A stretch of DNA of 64,000 nucleotides from Owenia fusiformis (Eukaryota > Annelida > Polychaeta > Sabellida > Oweniidae): contig CAIIXF020000007.1 in NCBI GenBank assembly GCA_903813345.2, positions 13,250,714 to 13,314,713 on the forward strand, given 5' to 3'. Below the pieces are notes generated by a model. The model did not search any database and was not told the DNA's origin. It was given only the letters and a program-made list of their open reading frames with translations. Below, piece after piece: positions 24,487-35,834 of this stretch. Each line of letters begins with the position of its first letter. The stretch's first letter is position 1. Position numbers and translations under genes: made by a program.

Positions 24487-25345
24487 AAAAAAAGGTACGA
24501 TACTGTCGTTAGCTTGACGGACGGACGGTGGCAGGCCGGCGTCTCAGTTTCTTTCTGAACGGATTTACTTCAAATTTTCACACATGTTATATGGTAAGAA
24601 GTTCTTAGACCTGATTAACTTTTGGGTGGCCATCTTGCATTCTGGCAGCCATCTTGGAAGTTTTTAGATAAATCTTGTCATTGCGATTCCAGGAAAACCA
24701 CTAGATGGATTTATTTCAAAATTTTACACATGTAACATGGTAAGAAGTAACTTTTCGGTGGCCATCTTGCATTCTGGCCTATTGTCTTGGAGGTTTTTAG
24801 ATAAATATTGTCATCGCGATTCCAGGAAAACCACTGAACGGATTTACTTCAAATTTTCACACATGTTACATGGTAAGAAGTTCTAAAGCTGAATAACTTT
24901 TTGGTGGCCATCTTGCATTCTGGTGGCCATCTTGGAAGTTTTTAGATAAATCTTGTCATTACGATTCCAGGAAAACTACAGTTCTTGACAGATTTACTTC
25001 AAATTTTCACAGATGTTAAGAAGTTCTAGAGCTGATTAACTTTTTGGTGGCCATCTTGCATTCTGGTGGCCATCTTGGAAGTTTTTAGATAAATCTTGTC
25101 ATCATGATTCCAGGAAAACCACTAACGGATTTACTTCAAATTTTCACACATGTTACATGGTAAGATAGTTTTAACAGCTGATTGTTAACTTTTTGGCAGC
25201 GATTCCAGGAAAACCACTTAACTAATTTACTTCAAATTGTTACACATGTTACATGGTAAGAAGTTCTAGAACTGATTAACTTTTTGGCAGCCATCTTGCT
25301 TTCTGGGTCATCAAGCCCACACTGCTATTGTTTTAGGTACGATAT
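24487..25345. mobile_element. Repeat element with five to six internal units of about 150 bp
   Basis: It begins TGTACCAAAAAAAGGTACGA, then GACGGACGGACGG. It then has five to six tandem units of roughly 140-155 bp, each with CGGATTTACTTCAAATTTTC, ACATGTTACATGGTAAGAAG, one or two GCCATCTTG words and CGATTCCAGGAAAACCAC. It ends near a second GGTACGATATTGTTC. No inverted ends or protein were found. The layout parallels the unrelated 18366 family: a (GGAC)n-like start followed by tandem units rich in the CCATCTT motif. Confidence 0.7.
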
Positions 25346-26479
25346 TGTTCACCCTGTGTGTTGTCATATTACCACTGAATTTCAAAGTGAAAGTTTGTTA
25401 TCACAAACTCAAAAGGTTCAGTGTAAGCTTTTGATCCAACCTCAGGTTTAGAATTGGAAATTAACATTATAGTTTCCACCTCTGGCACATATAAATCTTC
25501 TATCCTGCTATCTCCCTAGCACATTTCTATTCCAAAGATGAGTGTTATTTATTTTTATCCCACCCTCTCGGGGTCTTGATTTTATGTGGGAATTTCTACA
25601 GAACACTTGACGTATTTGATTTATCAAGAGAGAATATAAAATTTGAGAACCAATGTATCATTTTAAACAACAGGGAATTCCCAAGTTGCTCATTGACTTT
25701 CAGAGCAACTTCTTATGTGAGACAATTTTTCAGAAAACAAGACCTTCACAGTGAAAATGAAGCAACCCTCACCATGGAAACAAGACATTCTGAAGATCAT
25801 AAACACTCTAGTTTATATGTTGATACATTACCTTGATGCAATGCTCTGACACATAGCAGATAAGATGTTCTTTCATTTGTGTGATAAACGTTTCAGGGAA
25901 TTCTAGTCACGATTTTCAGAATGAATCTCTTGCAAATTGTGCTTAGTAATTGCTCCATTGGCTCACTTTTCTATGTCCTGATTTAGGACAAGTTTGATTG
26001 AAGTATACTCATACTTTATTATTCGCAGAAATCGCAAAAGATTCTAGAGAGCATTGGATCTTTTCTCAAATACATACTTATTATATACAGACAGACAGAC
26101 AGATTATTAGTATGCGCAAAAAGCTGCAATATTAAGATGACTTTGTTTTTCTGGTCTCCATCCAACATTTGTGGTAATATTTCCTCTCATGTTATCTCAG
26201 AAAGCAAAAGTCAGATTGACTTCATATTTTGAAAGCTTGATCCATGGGATATAAAAATGATGGGTTGGTAAAATGTCAAAGGGTTTGTTCAGTCTTTGCA
26301 ATGATTTCGCATGAGCTGTGCAGTATTATTTTGTAACCTCGTGTCATATTTATAGCTCTTGAGAAGTGCTTATTACCATCTTGTGTTGAGTCAGCATGCG
26401 TATGTTTAAATGTGTTCACATTATCATCATGGAAATTATTGTTGTTGTGCTCTGGACTGTTCTCTATTTCAAAGATGGT
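25346..26479. other. Spacer with small repeat fragments
   Basis: Contains an isolated TTATCCCACCCTCTCGGGG at 25555-25573 that looks like another end of the MITE family at 18366, and a short (CAGA)n run at about 26088-26102. An 85-codon open stretch at 25576-25836 begins with TTG, has no ATG until near its end and matches nothing I know. Confidence 0.35.
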
Positions 26480-27140
26480 TCTGCATTAGACTGTGACTTA
26501 ATGACACATGAAAGTTCTTTCCTCTCTTACCACTGCCCAAAATGGCCAATTGGGCCAATATAAATGAATAACTTGTGGTTCTACATTAGACTGTGACTCA
26601 ATGACACATGAACGTTCTTTCCACTATGACCACAGCCCAAAATGGTCAATAACGCAAATGCGAGTAGGTAGTTACCAGTTTCACCACCAGGTGGCTCACT
26701 TGGGTCAGATAGCATGGCGGGTATAGTAGAAAGTTCCCTTTAACTTAAATTACATCTGTTTAATTAGTGGTTCAATTTTCATATTGCCCTTATGTATCGA
26801 ATAGTTATGCAAATGAAAGTATGTCCAGTAAAAGAAAATGTTATATGTCCAATACAAGAAAAGATATTTTACTTTTTGTGATTTTTATATGGGGTCTATG
26901 GGGGATCAACCTGAACTAAAAGTCACATTTTCAAAAAAGATTAAATTTTCAAAGTTGATAAACAATTTTCGAAACCATAATTTAAGATGTATTTTTACAT
27001 GTAGATTTCAAATATGACATCACTTTGCCTGAAATATTTAATGACGTAAATCAAGATCATTTCTACTCGCATCTACTCTATTGGGCCAATATAAATGAAT
27101 AACTTGTAGTTATGCATTAGACTGTGACTGTAATGTATGG
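26480..27140. repeat. 99-bp tandem duplication, second copy split by a MITE
   Basis: The first copy is 26480-26578. The second starts at 26579, is interrupted after 26650 by the MITE, resumes at 27080 and runs into a partial third copy (TGCATTAGACTGTGACT near 27111). The uninterrupted copy provides the exact pre-insertion sequence: AATT at 26548-26551. Confidence 0.92.
26651..27079 (-). mobile_element. MITE family M1, copy 1 (429 bp, AT target duplication)
   Basis: The ends read AACGCAAATGCGAGTAG and, reverse-complemented, AGAGTAGATGCGAGTAG. The adjoining 99-bp duplicate shows the empty site CAATTGGG, while here the flanks are CAAT and ATTGGG, so AT was duplicated inside AATT. The interior has no protein. 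Two more copies (31606 and 52518, opposite orientation) align along the whole length, including the CCACCAGGTGGC and TAGTTATGCAAATG-type blocks. The superfamily is not assigned. Confidence 0.92.
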
Positions 27141-28373
27141 TTGATAGACAACACTTGTGATTAGACTCAGGATGCTATAAAATACATGAACATCTAGTGT
27201 GAATTATTTATTATGTGTTTCCTGCAGTTTATAATTTCTACTATCTTGTCTTCTTGAGTTATTGCTTAATTAAGGTTGTCAGTCAGATAACATCTTTAAC
27301 CAAATCAAGTGGAAAATTCTGATTGTGTTCTCCATTTATTTAAAGGTCATATTCAAAGAAAATCAATTTGGTGATTGAAATATGCATTATCTTTTCTCAA
27401 ATTATTATAGGAACTTGCAATTACACATGGCCCTATTTGCAACTTTAGGTTTTAGTTTCAATTAGCAATACCTGTTCTAGTTGGCCATCAAGTTTCTCAA
27501 AGTTAGAGACTACAAATCAATTCTTGTCATCAAAATTCCAGAAAAACCACTAAGCTTGAATTTTTTACACATGCAAGAGCAGATTAGTGCCAAGATTTAT
27601 ATGGTGACAATTTTGCTCTTTAATATGTGATAGTTGCAACAATAAATAGGTTAGGAATGCATGTTTTGATATATTTGCTGTATTGATAAAATAAACAGAT
27701 TTTCCCAAAAATTTGGGAAATAATAAGTTCAAATATTCACGATAAAGGGGTCATTTTTCTGATTGTTTGACAGATTGCTTACTTTCTCGCCAGCCAGATC
27801 TGTGTGTGACAACGGAAATTTTCTGAAAAAAAAATCCTTCAAAACCATATTTTTGAAATTAAATTGAAAAGTTTCAAATATCACATTTTGATAACATTTG
27901 ATAGGACTATAATATAAGCCAAAGTGGTTTAAACTTATATACCTTTAATGTATTTCCCCATGTGTTCCCTATAAACATTAATCTAGATACATAGACTCAA
28001 AACAACATAATTTATTAAAACAATAGCTGGTTAAAACTGGTTATAACTGGATTAGTATTTAAATAATGGACAAGATTATCTATCTGTGCATTTATTGCAA
28101 TTTATTTGAAGAAACATTGTAAAATTATAATATTCACTTAACTAACCTTGTATGGCCTTGTATTTAATGATGTCTTATTTGACAAATTGTTTTCAAGAAA
28201 AATAATGAAACAAATCTGATAATCAACAAAATATAAATCAATCTAAATAATATATTATCATTTGAATGTTTAATTTTGCTTATTTGGTTTAGATTAGAAC
28301 ACTTATCATATTTTTATTTAACTTTTTGTATCACTGTATAATATATATGTCTCGCCTGGAATGTCTTATATTT
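27141..28373. other. AT-rich spacer, nothing recognised
   Basis: No supported gene. A short phrase at about 27520-27560 (AAAATTCCAGAAAAACCACTAA) resembles the unit of the 24487 element and may be a decayed fragment of it. Confidence 0.35.
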
Positions 28374-29957
28374 CATTGTGTATACTCACTATATGATAAC
28401 ACTGAGTGGACTTGTCCATAGTGAATACACACTATATGATAACACTGAGTGGACTTGTCCAGAGTGAATACTCACTATATGATAACACTGAGTGGACTTG
28501 TCCAGAGTGAATACTCACTATATGATACCACTGAGTGGACTTCTCCATAATGAATACTCACTATATGATAACACTGAGTGGACCTCTCCATAGTGAATAC
28601 TCACTATATGATAACACTGAGTGGACTTGTCCATAGTGAATACTCACAATGCGATAACACTGAGTGAACTTCTCCATAGTGGATTCTCACAATATGATAA
28701 CACTGAGTGGACTTGTCCATAGTGAATACTCACAATGTGATAACACTGAGTGGACTTCTCCATAGTGAATACTCACAATGTGATAACACTGAGTGGACTT
28801 CTCCATAGTGGATACTCACTATATGATAACACCGAGTGGACTTCTCCATAGTGAATACTCACTATATGATAACACTGAGTGGACCTGTCCATAGTGAATA
28901 CTCACAATGTGATAACACTGGGTGGGCTTGTCCATAGTGAATACTCACAATGTGATACCACTGAGTGGACTTCTCCATAGTGAATACTCACAATATGATA
29001 ACACTGAGTGGATTTGTCCATAGTGAATACTCACAATATGATAACACTGAGTGGACTTCTCCATAGTGAATACTCACTATATGATAACACTGAGTGGACT
29101 TCTCCATAGTGAATACTCACAATGTGATAACACTGAGTGGACTACTCACAATGTGATAACACTGAGTGGACTTTTCCATAGTGAATACTCACTATATGAT
29201 AACACTGAGTGGACTTGTCCATAGTGAATACTCACTATATGATAACACTGAGTGGACTTGTCCATAGTGAATACTCACAATGTGATAACACTGGGTGGGC
29301 TTGTCCATAGTGAATACTCACAATGTGATACCACTGAGTGGACTTCTCCATAGTGAATACTCACAATGTGATACCACTGAGTGGACTTGTCCATAGTGAA
29401 TACTCACTATATGATAACACTGAGTTGACTTGTCCATAGTGAATACTCACAATGTGATACCACTGAGTGGACTTATCCATAGTGGATACTCACTATATGA
29501 TAACACTGAGTGGACTTCTCAATAGTGAATACTCACTATATGATAACACTGAGTAGACTTCTCCATAGTGAATACTCACAATGGGATAACACTGAGTGGA
29601 CTTCTCCATAGTGGATTCTCACAATATGATAACACTGAGTGGACTTTTCCATAGTGAATACTCACTATATGATAACACTGAGTGGACTTGTCCATAGTGA
29701 ATACTCACTATATGATAACACTGAGTTGACTTGTCCATTGTGAATACTCACAATGTGATACCACTGAGTGGACTTCTCCATAGTGAATACTCACTATATG
29801 ATAACACTGAGTGGACTTGTCCATAGTGAATGCTCACAATATGATAACACTGAGTGGACTTCTCCATAGTGACTACTCACAATGTGATAACACTGAGTGG
29901 ACTTGTCCATAGTGGATACTCACTATATGATAACACCGAGTGGACTTCTCCATAGTT
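28374..29957. repeat. 43-bp minisatellite array (about 37 copies)
   Basis: The unit is 43 bp, built on ATACTCACTATATGATAAC, ACTGAGTGGACTT and GTCCATAGTGA. A 7-bp palindrome (ATAGTGA, ATAC, TCACTAT) spans each unit junction, so many units can form a small cruciform. CTATATG/CAATGTG and GTCCATAG/CTCCATAG variants recur in patches. One copy near 29138 is shortened. Not coding. Confidence 0.96.
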
Positions 29958-31605
29958 ATTTACTTATTATTCTGAAAAGGTTTTACATGGGCAAGTGTGG
30001 ATAGTTCAATTGCAACTCTTAGTATATAGTTATTTACTTATTAAACATCATTAGACATGATAATTGATGATATGTTTTTTTATATTTACAGATGTGTGAT
30101 TAGTCTAACCTTGGTGCTATATTACATTGATCATGAACAACATATTTAGACACAACCAGACATACTAATCTAGTAAGTATTTTAATTATTTAATTATTTC
30201 GTGCTTGTTCAACTGCATACTCTAAGCATCATGAAGTATTTGATGAGCAATTATTTGCAAACGAATAGAAGAAATTAAATGAATAGTTGATTTTTTCAGC
30301 AGGGGAGCCATAATAACATAATTTGAATAAAGCGTCATAAGAAAACAACAGTCTGAATATGCTATCCCATTTTCAACTTCAAAGGCAAAAGAAGTGGAGA
30401 TGATGTTATTGAAGGCAGTTTTAATAAATATTATACAAATTGATTTTAAGTAAATAAATAACAGATATTTGATGTTATATTATCATGATGTTCCAAGAAA
30501 ATGGTGAGAAATTATGTTATCAAACCTAAGTCCATGCTTTATAAATCCTCTCTTCAATAATAAATTGATTAGACACTTTAAATAAATAAATAAATAAATG
30601 ACACAAATTGTGTATATGTCAAGACAGGTATTTGATATTACAGCATGTATGTTAGGCTTTATATTGACAAAATGAATAGCAGGTGTATATATTTTTACCT
30701 TAAATAATTAGCTAATGCTTTACTGATCATGGAGGATATTTTATGGCCATATTTGGGTATTAGATGCATAAATATATGTTCTCATCACTTAGATCAAAAT
30801 TAAATCCCCTTTCATATCATCACCAAAGATGGGTCATCATTTGTACCATCATCATTTGTACATTGAACTTTTTGGTGATACTATGTATCAAGTTTAGTGT
30901 TCTAACTCCAATTGGTCTCTGAGATATAGCTCTATTTGCGATATTTGTTGATCACCCCTTGTATAAGCGATATTTTTGATTTTTCTCTTGTGTATTGTAT
31001 TCCTTGATCCATATATTGTTTACAAGGAAAACCAAGAATGAGAGTTATTAGAAACTATACATCTGTTCTGATAAAATTCATTAGAAATGTCTCTCTGTAT
31101 TACAACTAATAATGAAACATGGGCTTATAAGTAAAAGAACACTGATTAGCTTGAAGTATGATAAAATAGATTTTAATTTGTAATGGGAAAATACATGCAA
31201 AATGTTAGCTCAAATCCAGGGTCGTTATTCAGTGCATTGTCCTTTAATTTTGAAGAAATGGAGAATCAATGACCTCTACCAACTGCCTCTAATACTGTAT
31301 TCTAAATCAAACCTAATATATTTATATTAGAGATATTTGGAATGGCAAAGAAAAAACATGCAAATGTTGTTTAATGGCACTTACAAATTATCACCTATTT
31401 AGCTCTGACCATCAGTTTTAAAATCAGTATCATGAAGCAGTTGATTGTTCTATAAAGTGCTTTGCATGCTTCAGTATGTATCCAGCTATTTAAACTAATA
31501 TTTCAAGACTTGCATTGTGTTTTATACCAATTGTCAGTATATGATTTCTTCAGTATTGTTACAATATTATAGTTGATTTTGGACAAGCTAGGAAAATTAC
31601 CTAAT
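29958..31605. other. AT-rich spacer with minor repeats
   Basis: A duplicated ATAGTTATTTACTTATTA occurs at about 29954 and 30027. A short (TAAA)n run lies near 30582-30598. At about 30946 the words GATCACCCCTTGTAT resemble the right terminus of the 60591 mariner without any partner. No gene recognised. Confidence 0.35.
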
Positions 31606-32510
31606 AGACTAGATGGGAGTAGAAATAATCTTGATTTACGCCATTAAATATTCAAAATTCTTGATACATGTAAAAGTACATCTAAAAATATGGTTTCGGA
31701 GATTGTTTATCAACTTTGAAATTTTAATTTTTTGAAAATGTGACTTCTAGTTAGGGTTGATTCCCCATAGACCCCATGTTACAAAATCACAAAAAGTGAA
31801 ATATATTTGCTTGTATTGGGCAAATAACATTTTCTTTTACTGGACATATTTTAATTTGCATAACTATTAAATACATAAGGGTTATATGAAAATTGAACCA
31901 CTAAAACAGATGTAATTTAAGTTAAAGATCCATTATACCATAGGCTTCTCCCCCAGACAATCAATGATGTCCTATTGTTATTGCTCATTAATATCTCACA
32001 TACCATGGATATATCTTGAGAATAACTTTTGGGTATATTATTGCCGAAATATTGAAATAATCAACAGAACAACCAAACTCCAGAATTAAACACAATCGAT
32101 TTCTCAGCTAGCGAGGGAAATCCCCATTGAGTCACACAAGCGCCTTGAACCAGGCAGCCAATCAGATTCATGATAAACAAATTCAACGACCAATAAGATA
32201 ACAGGAGGACTTTCCCGGTATATTCAAACTTCAGATTGAATCAATTTCTTAGAAAATAATTAGATCGGCCAGTACAATCGCAAAATTAACACTGAAAGAG
32301 GGAGAATTTGGACTTCGTCTTTGGTAAGTAGATGGGTGAATATATGTGGTGAAACTCAATATGCAAAAAGTCCAGAGGGGTCTTGATTGTGCTATCCTAT
32401 GGCATATAGGGGCCTCTTTAAAGGGAACTTTCTACTATACCTGCCATGCTATCTGACCCGAATGAGCCACCTGGTGGTGAAACTGGTAACTACCTACTCG
32501 CATCTGCGTT
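31606..32510 (+). mobile_element. MITE family M1, copy 2, interrupted by a TTAA-flanked insertion
   Basis: The ends are AGACTAGATGGGAGTAG on the left and CTACTCGCATCTGCGTT on the right. The left flank ends in AT and the right flank begins with AT, as in copy 1. Without the 492-bp nested insertion and one TTAA the copy is about 409 bp. Copy 1, read on the opposite strand, continues across the insertion point without a gap. Confidence 0.9.
31926..32417. mobile_element. Nested 492-bp element with TTAA target duplication
   Basis: It is flanked by TTAA at 31922-31925 and 32418-32421, while the same site in MITE copy 1 has a single TTAA (TTTAACTTAAATT context near 26740). The ends AGATCCATTATACCATAGG and, inverted, AGAGGCCCCTATATGCCATA are related imperfect inverted repeats. 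A TTAA duplication points to the piggyBac or Kolobok superfamilies. Inside are CCAATCAG and GACCAATAAG boxes and a splice-donor-like TTTGGTAAGT near 32322. This is the layout expected if the promoter and 5' leader of a lost transposase gene remain. No protein recognised. Confidence 0.85.
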
Positions 32511-32942
32511 ATTAAAATAGAGCTCATGCGTGCTTAGCCATTGATTATTGGAAACAATTCAATTATAATACATTACCCAATAATAGAAGTCATGCATGCT
32601 TAACCATTGATTATTTTACCCTAACCCTACCAACATCACTCTACCCTACCTCATCCAAGCATAAAGATTACCATTTTTGACAAAAAAATTATTATAATTT
32701 TGGCGGTCTCAGTAAATCGCTGGCATCTTCATGGGGGCTTCTAACAGACCCAGAAATCAATGCTTGCATACATTTTTCCTTGTGGGATATTTTTCTCACC
32801 ATATTAGCTAATGGGAAATTTTTGATTAGGACTACACGATCTCGATGGGCTGACATTTGAGAAATTATAATTTGTACTTTGTCAATTTTATATTTATCTC
32901 TATGAAAAAATTAGGTTGTTCTCGCCTATTACGGCATCTTAA
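32511..32942. other. AT-rich spacer between two TTAA-type insertions
   Basis: ATAGAAGTCATGCATGCTTA and nearby near-duplicate phrases (GCTCATGCGTGCTTAGCC, 32522) suggest a small local duplication with a period of about 70 bp. No gene recognised. Confidence 0.35.
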
Positions 32943-33610
32943 CCCTTAAATGATCAACCGCGCTTTCAAGGCGCGCTTTCCATACCTGTTTCCATTTGTA
33001 ATAAGCAGACATAAGAAAAGTCGCGGGTTCCCCTATCCTAGCCTCGTTCTGAGATGTGACCTTGAACTTTCCATTCAGGAAAATGGAGTTTATTTCGAAA
33101 ATAGTTCATTTTTCATCAATTATTTCAACAATTTTGCACTCAAAGACAGATTTTGAGTAACAAAATGGCGTCTAATGGATGTCGACGAGTGTATGTTGAA
33201 GAAGCATTGCATATTATAAGGGATGTGCCGGGAAAAAGTGATGATTCAGACTTCAATAGTAACAAGTAGTAGGTGAGTTTACAAATTTATAGACCAATTT
33301 ATCGTAGCTGACATGCAATTACAAGGGGTTACACAAGGTGTTACAGATTATTTTGTGACACAGCAAAATCAGGTATATTTTTCGCTTTTCAATTCGATTT
33401 GATGAGCTACCATGTACCATACCCATACCAGCTCTCTAATGTACAATTTTATGTCATTTCTGAATAGTTGATGGATAGATCGAGCATTCAGAAAATACAT
33501 AGTTTCATGAGCTTTCTGATGCTCTATAGGATTCTATATCAATTTACACACGGACAAACACATTTTTAAAGAAAATCTGAAACTTTTTATTGGTTTTGAT
33601 CTTTTAAGGG
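32943..33610 (+). mobile_element. piggyBac-like element (668 bp) with TTAA target sites
   Basis: It is flanked by TTAA at 32939-32942 and 33611-33614. The inverted ends are CCCTTAAATGATCAA and, from the right, CCCTTAAAAGATCAA, differing at one of 15 positions. A CCC start next to TTAA is typical of piggyBac-type termini. It encodes only a short N-terminal-like peptide (33165-33269), so it is an internally deleted, non-autonomous copy. A subterminal GCGCG-containing palindrome (CGCGCTTTCAAGGCGCGC) lies near 32959-32977. Confidence 0.85.
33165..33269 (+). pseudogene. N-terminal remnant of a piggyBac-type transposase
   Basis: An ATG frame of 34 codons begins MASNGCRRVYVEEALHII and continues with an acidic run (GKSDDSDFNSNK). 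A short EEAL-type helix followed by Asp/Ser-rich sequence is the usual start of piggyBac-family transposases. The stop at 33267 lies directly before AGTAGGTGAGT, a good splice-donor match near 33272. Either the original gene had an intron here, or the rest was deleted together with the catalytic domain. The assignment rests mainly on the element's TTAA sites and ends. The peptide alone would be weak evidence. Confidence 0.5.
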
Positions 33611-34734
33611 TTAAGTTACATTCCCTGCACTTTTGATTCATCCTTAAATTTAAGAGAAACAAAGAATTAAAATAATATAAAACGTATAGCAGCTATGACA
33701 CGATGACACGTAATCTAAATAACTTGAATAAGGATTTTGTTGCATTTCAATGTTAAAAGAAGTTACAAATTCCAAGTGAAACTGACCAGTGGCCTTGACA
33801 TTTATGGGATTACTAATATGTATCTTGTATTGCCTTTAATCTTTACTTTCCTGTTTCATGTGTTCTCTATCTTTGTCTATAGGGGGTCTCTGGTAATAGG
33901 TAATAGGTGTCTATTAAGGAAGACATTTACACTGTCAAAGCCTAACAGAGCATAATCAAACCATGAAAAGGATCCGGGGATGACTCATTCCCCATGGCTG
34001 AAAATAAGAAGTAGATACTAGTTTGTATGTAAATTAAATGTCAGAGAAGATGATAGAATAATTATACTAGAATAGTAGAAAGAGTTAACATCTTGCATTA
34101 TCTAACAGAATTTTTTTTATTTTAATTGATATTAAAAGGTATATTCACAAAATCTATTATATAAATATCTAGTAATTTGACTCTTGCTACTCACATACTT
34201 ACTTGGCCTTAAATGTTAAAGTAGTTTGTGATGTTATATATTGAGCTTTCAGCATTTTTAGTTTTGAGACAGCAGACACTAATAAAATAGAATTCAGTGA
34301 CAGATATTTAATTAAAATTGTTCCCTTACTGTATTACACTTACACATACAAGAGCTTTAGGATTTGAGGCATTTGAATCTGGAGTAATAGGGGGTAGAAT
34401 AAGGGGGCTTATATGGTAGTGCTTCAATTACTTACAGGTGTTTTATGGAAGGTAAGACTCTTAATAGTTCATCATTCTATTGTAACATTGAAAATACATG
34501 AGTAAGACTCTAGTGTTAATCACAATTAGGTTTGCAGCATCTTCAAAAACAATCAGAAAAAGTGTTCAAAACATCCTGACCTTGGTATTATACATCTGTC
34601 TCTTCTCTACAGATTTTTCATCACTAGGTGCCAAAGTTACTTTTGCCTTTGAATTGAAATTGAGTTTTGTAAGATTTTCAACTTTTGATAAGGTTCAAAC
34701 TTCAAGGTGATTTTTGGGTTCTCAACAGTATGTA
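33611..34734. other. AT-rich spacer, nothing recognised
   Basis: No supported gene or repeat. Short ATG frames at 33737-33955 and 34498-34710 have no recognisable domain. Confidence 0.35.
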
Positions 34735-35345
34735 AAGAGCTGTTCAATAGGGTGCAATATACAAAGTGATTTTTGGATTTAGTGTGTAAAGAGGTGTTCA
34801 TTGTGTAAAGAGGTGTTCAATAGGGTGCAATATACAAGATGATTTATGGATTCTAGTGTGTAAAGAGGTGTTCAATAGGGTGCAGTATACAAGATGATTT
34901 ATGGATTCTAGTGTGTAAAGAGGTGTTCAATAGGGTGCAATACACAAGATGATTTATGGATTCTAGTGTGTAAAGAGGTGTTCAATAGGGTGCAATACAC
35001 AAGATGATTTATGGATTATAGTGTGTAAAGAGGTGTTCAATAGGGTGCAATAAACAAGATGATTTATGGATTCTAGTGTGTAAAGAGGTGTTCAATAGGG
35101 TGCAATACACAAGATGATTTATGGATTCTAGTGTGTAAAGAGGTGTTCAATAGGGTGCAATACACAAGATGATTTATGGATTATAGTGTGTAAAGAGGTG
35201 TTCAATAGGGTGCAATAAACAAGATGATTTATGGATTATAGTGTCTAAAGAGGTGTTCAATAGGGTGCAATACACAAGATGATTTATGGATTCTAGTGTG
35301 TAAAGAGGTGTTCAATAGGGTGCAAGATACAAGGTAATTTTCAGG
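34735..35345. repeat. 55-bp minisatellite (about 11 copies)
   Basis: The unit is 55 bp, built on GTGTGTAAAGAGGTGTTCAA, TAGGGTGCAATACACAAG and ATGATTTATGGATT. Inner units are almost identical, while edge units (34735-34810, 35320-35345) are degraded. Inner homogeneity with worn edges is the classic pattern of repeated unequal exchange. Not coding. Confidence 0.96.
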
Positions 35346-35603
35346 TTCTCAATAGGGTTCAATTTATATCATGGATTACCATAGCAATGTCATGACTTTG
35401 AATCCCAGCTGGTAAAAGGAGGCATAATGAGTATGAGAATGGTTATAGTGTTAATTTCATTATCTCTTGAGAGGTCACATTGTCTTTGCCTTGGTACAAT
35501 TCATCAAACTAGATATTATTATACTGTCAGTGTTAAGAATATGAACATCTATAGTGTTGATGAGATGAAAGGTTGCAAATGTTATTGAGTCTTCAATCAT
35601 AGT

Positions 35604-35834
35604 ATGGTGTCATCAACTAAACCCCTGTCTATGATATGGCGCCTCCCATCACTATTTGCGTGTTTGATGTTCTGTCTTTTACACTGTGGAGAAACTCAAC
35701 AAGCCAGTTATGAAGTTCTCCATTTGTACCATAAAGATGCTGCCTATAATATCATGAAATCATGGAAAAGAAAAATGTTACTATCAACTTTCCACTCTGA
35801 AGCTATGATATTATCTGTGTCCATAGTGTTATAG
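35604..35834 (+). CDS. Candidate small secreted protein or first exon (76 codons)
   Basis: The frame starts at ATG 35604-35606 in a favourable context (A at -3, G at +4). Residues 1-29 resemble a signal peptide: Lys6 and Arg13, the hydrophobic core LPSLFACLMFCLLHC, then a polar GETQQA where cleavage would fall. The remainder, about 45 residues, is mixed and has no recognised domain. Its last codons (SIVL and TAG) lie inside the first degenerate unit of the 44-bp array, so the natural C-terminus may have been replaced by the array, or this is a signal-peptide exon whose donor site I cannot identify. It sits in the only 470-bp gap between two minisatellites. I do not recognise a family and chance remains a real explanation. 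Confidence 0.25.
   Translation: MVSSTKPLSMIWRLPSLFACLMFCLLHCGETQQASYEVLHLYHKDAAYNIMKSWKRKMLLSTFHSEAMILSVSIVL

Noticed and set aside
30940-30966. Fragment of the 60591 mariner family
   Set aside because: GATCACCCCTTGTAT resembles the right terminus, but no second end or interior similarity was found within reach.
35375-35410. tRNA-derived SINE (B-box-like ACTTTGAATCCCAG)
   Set aside because: No A box at the right distance, no tRNA-like fold and no 3' tail.
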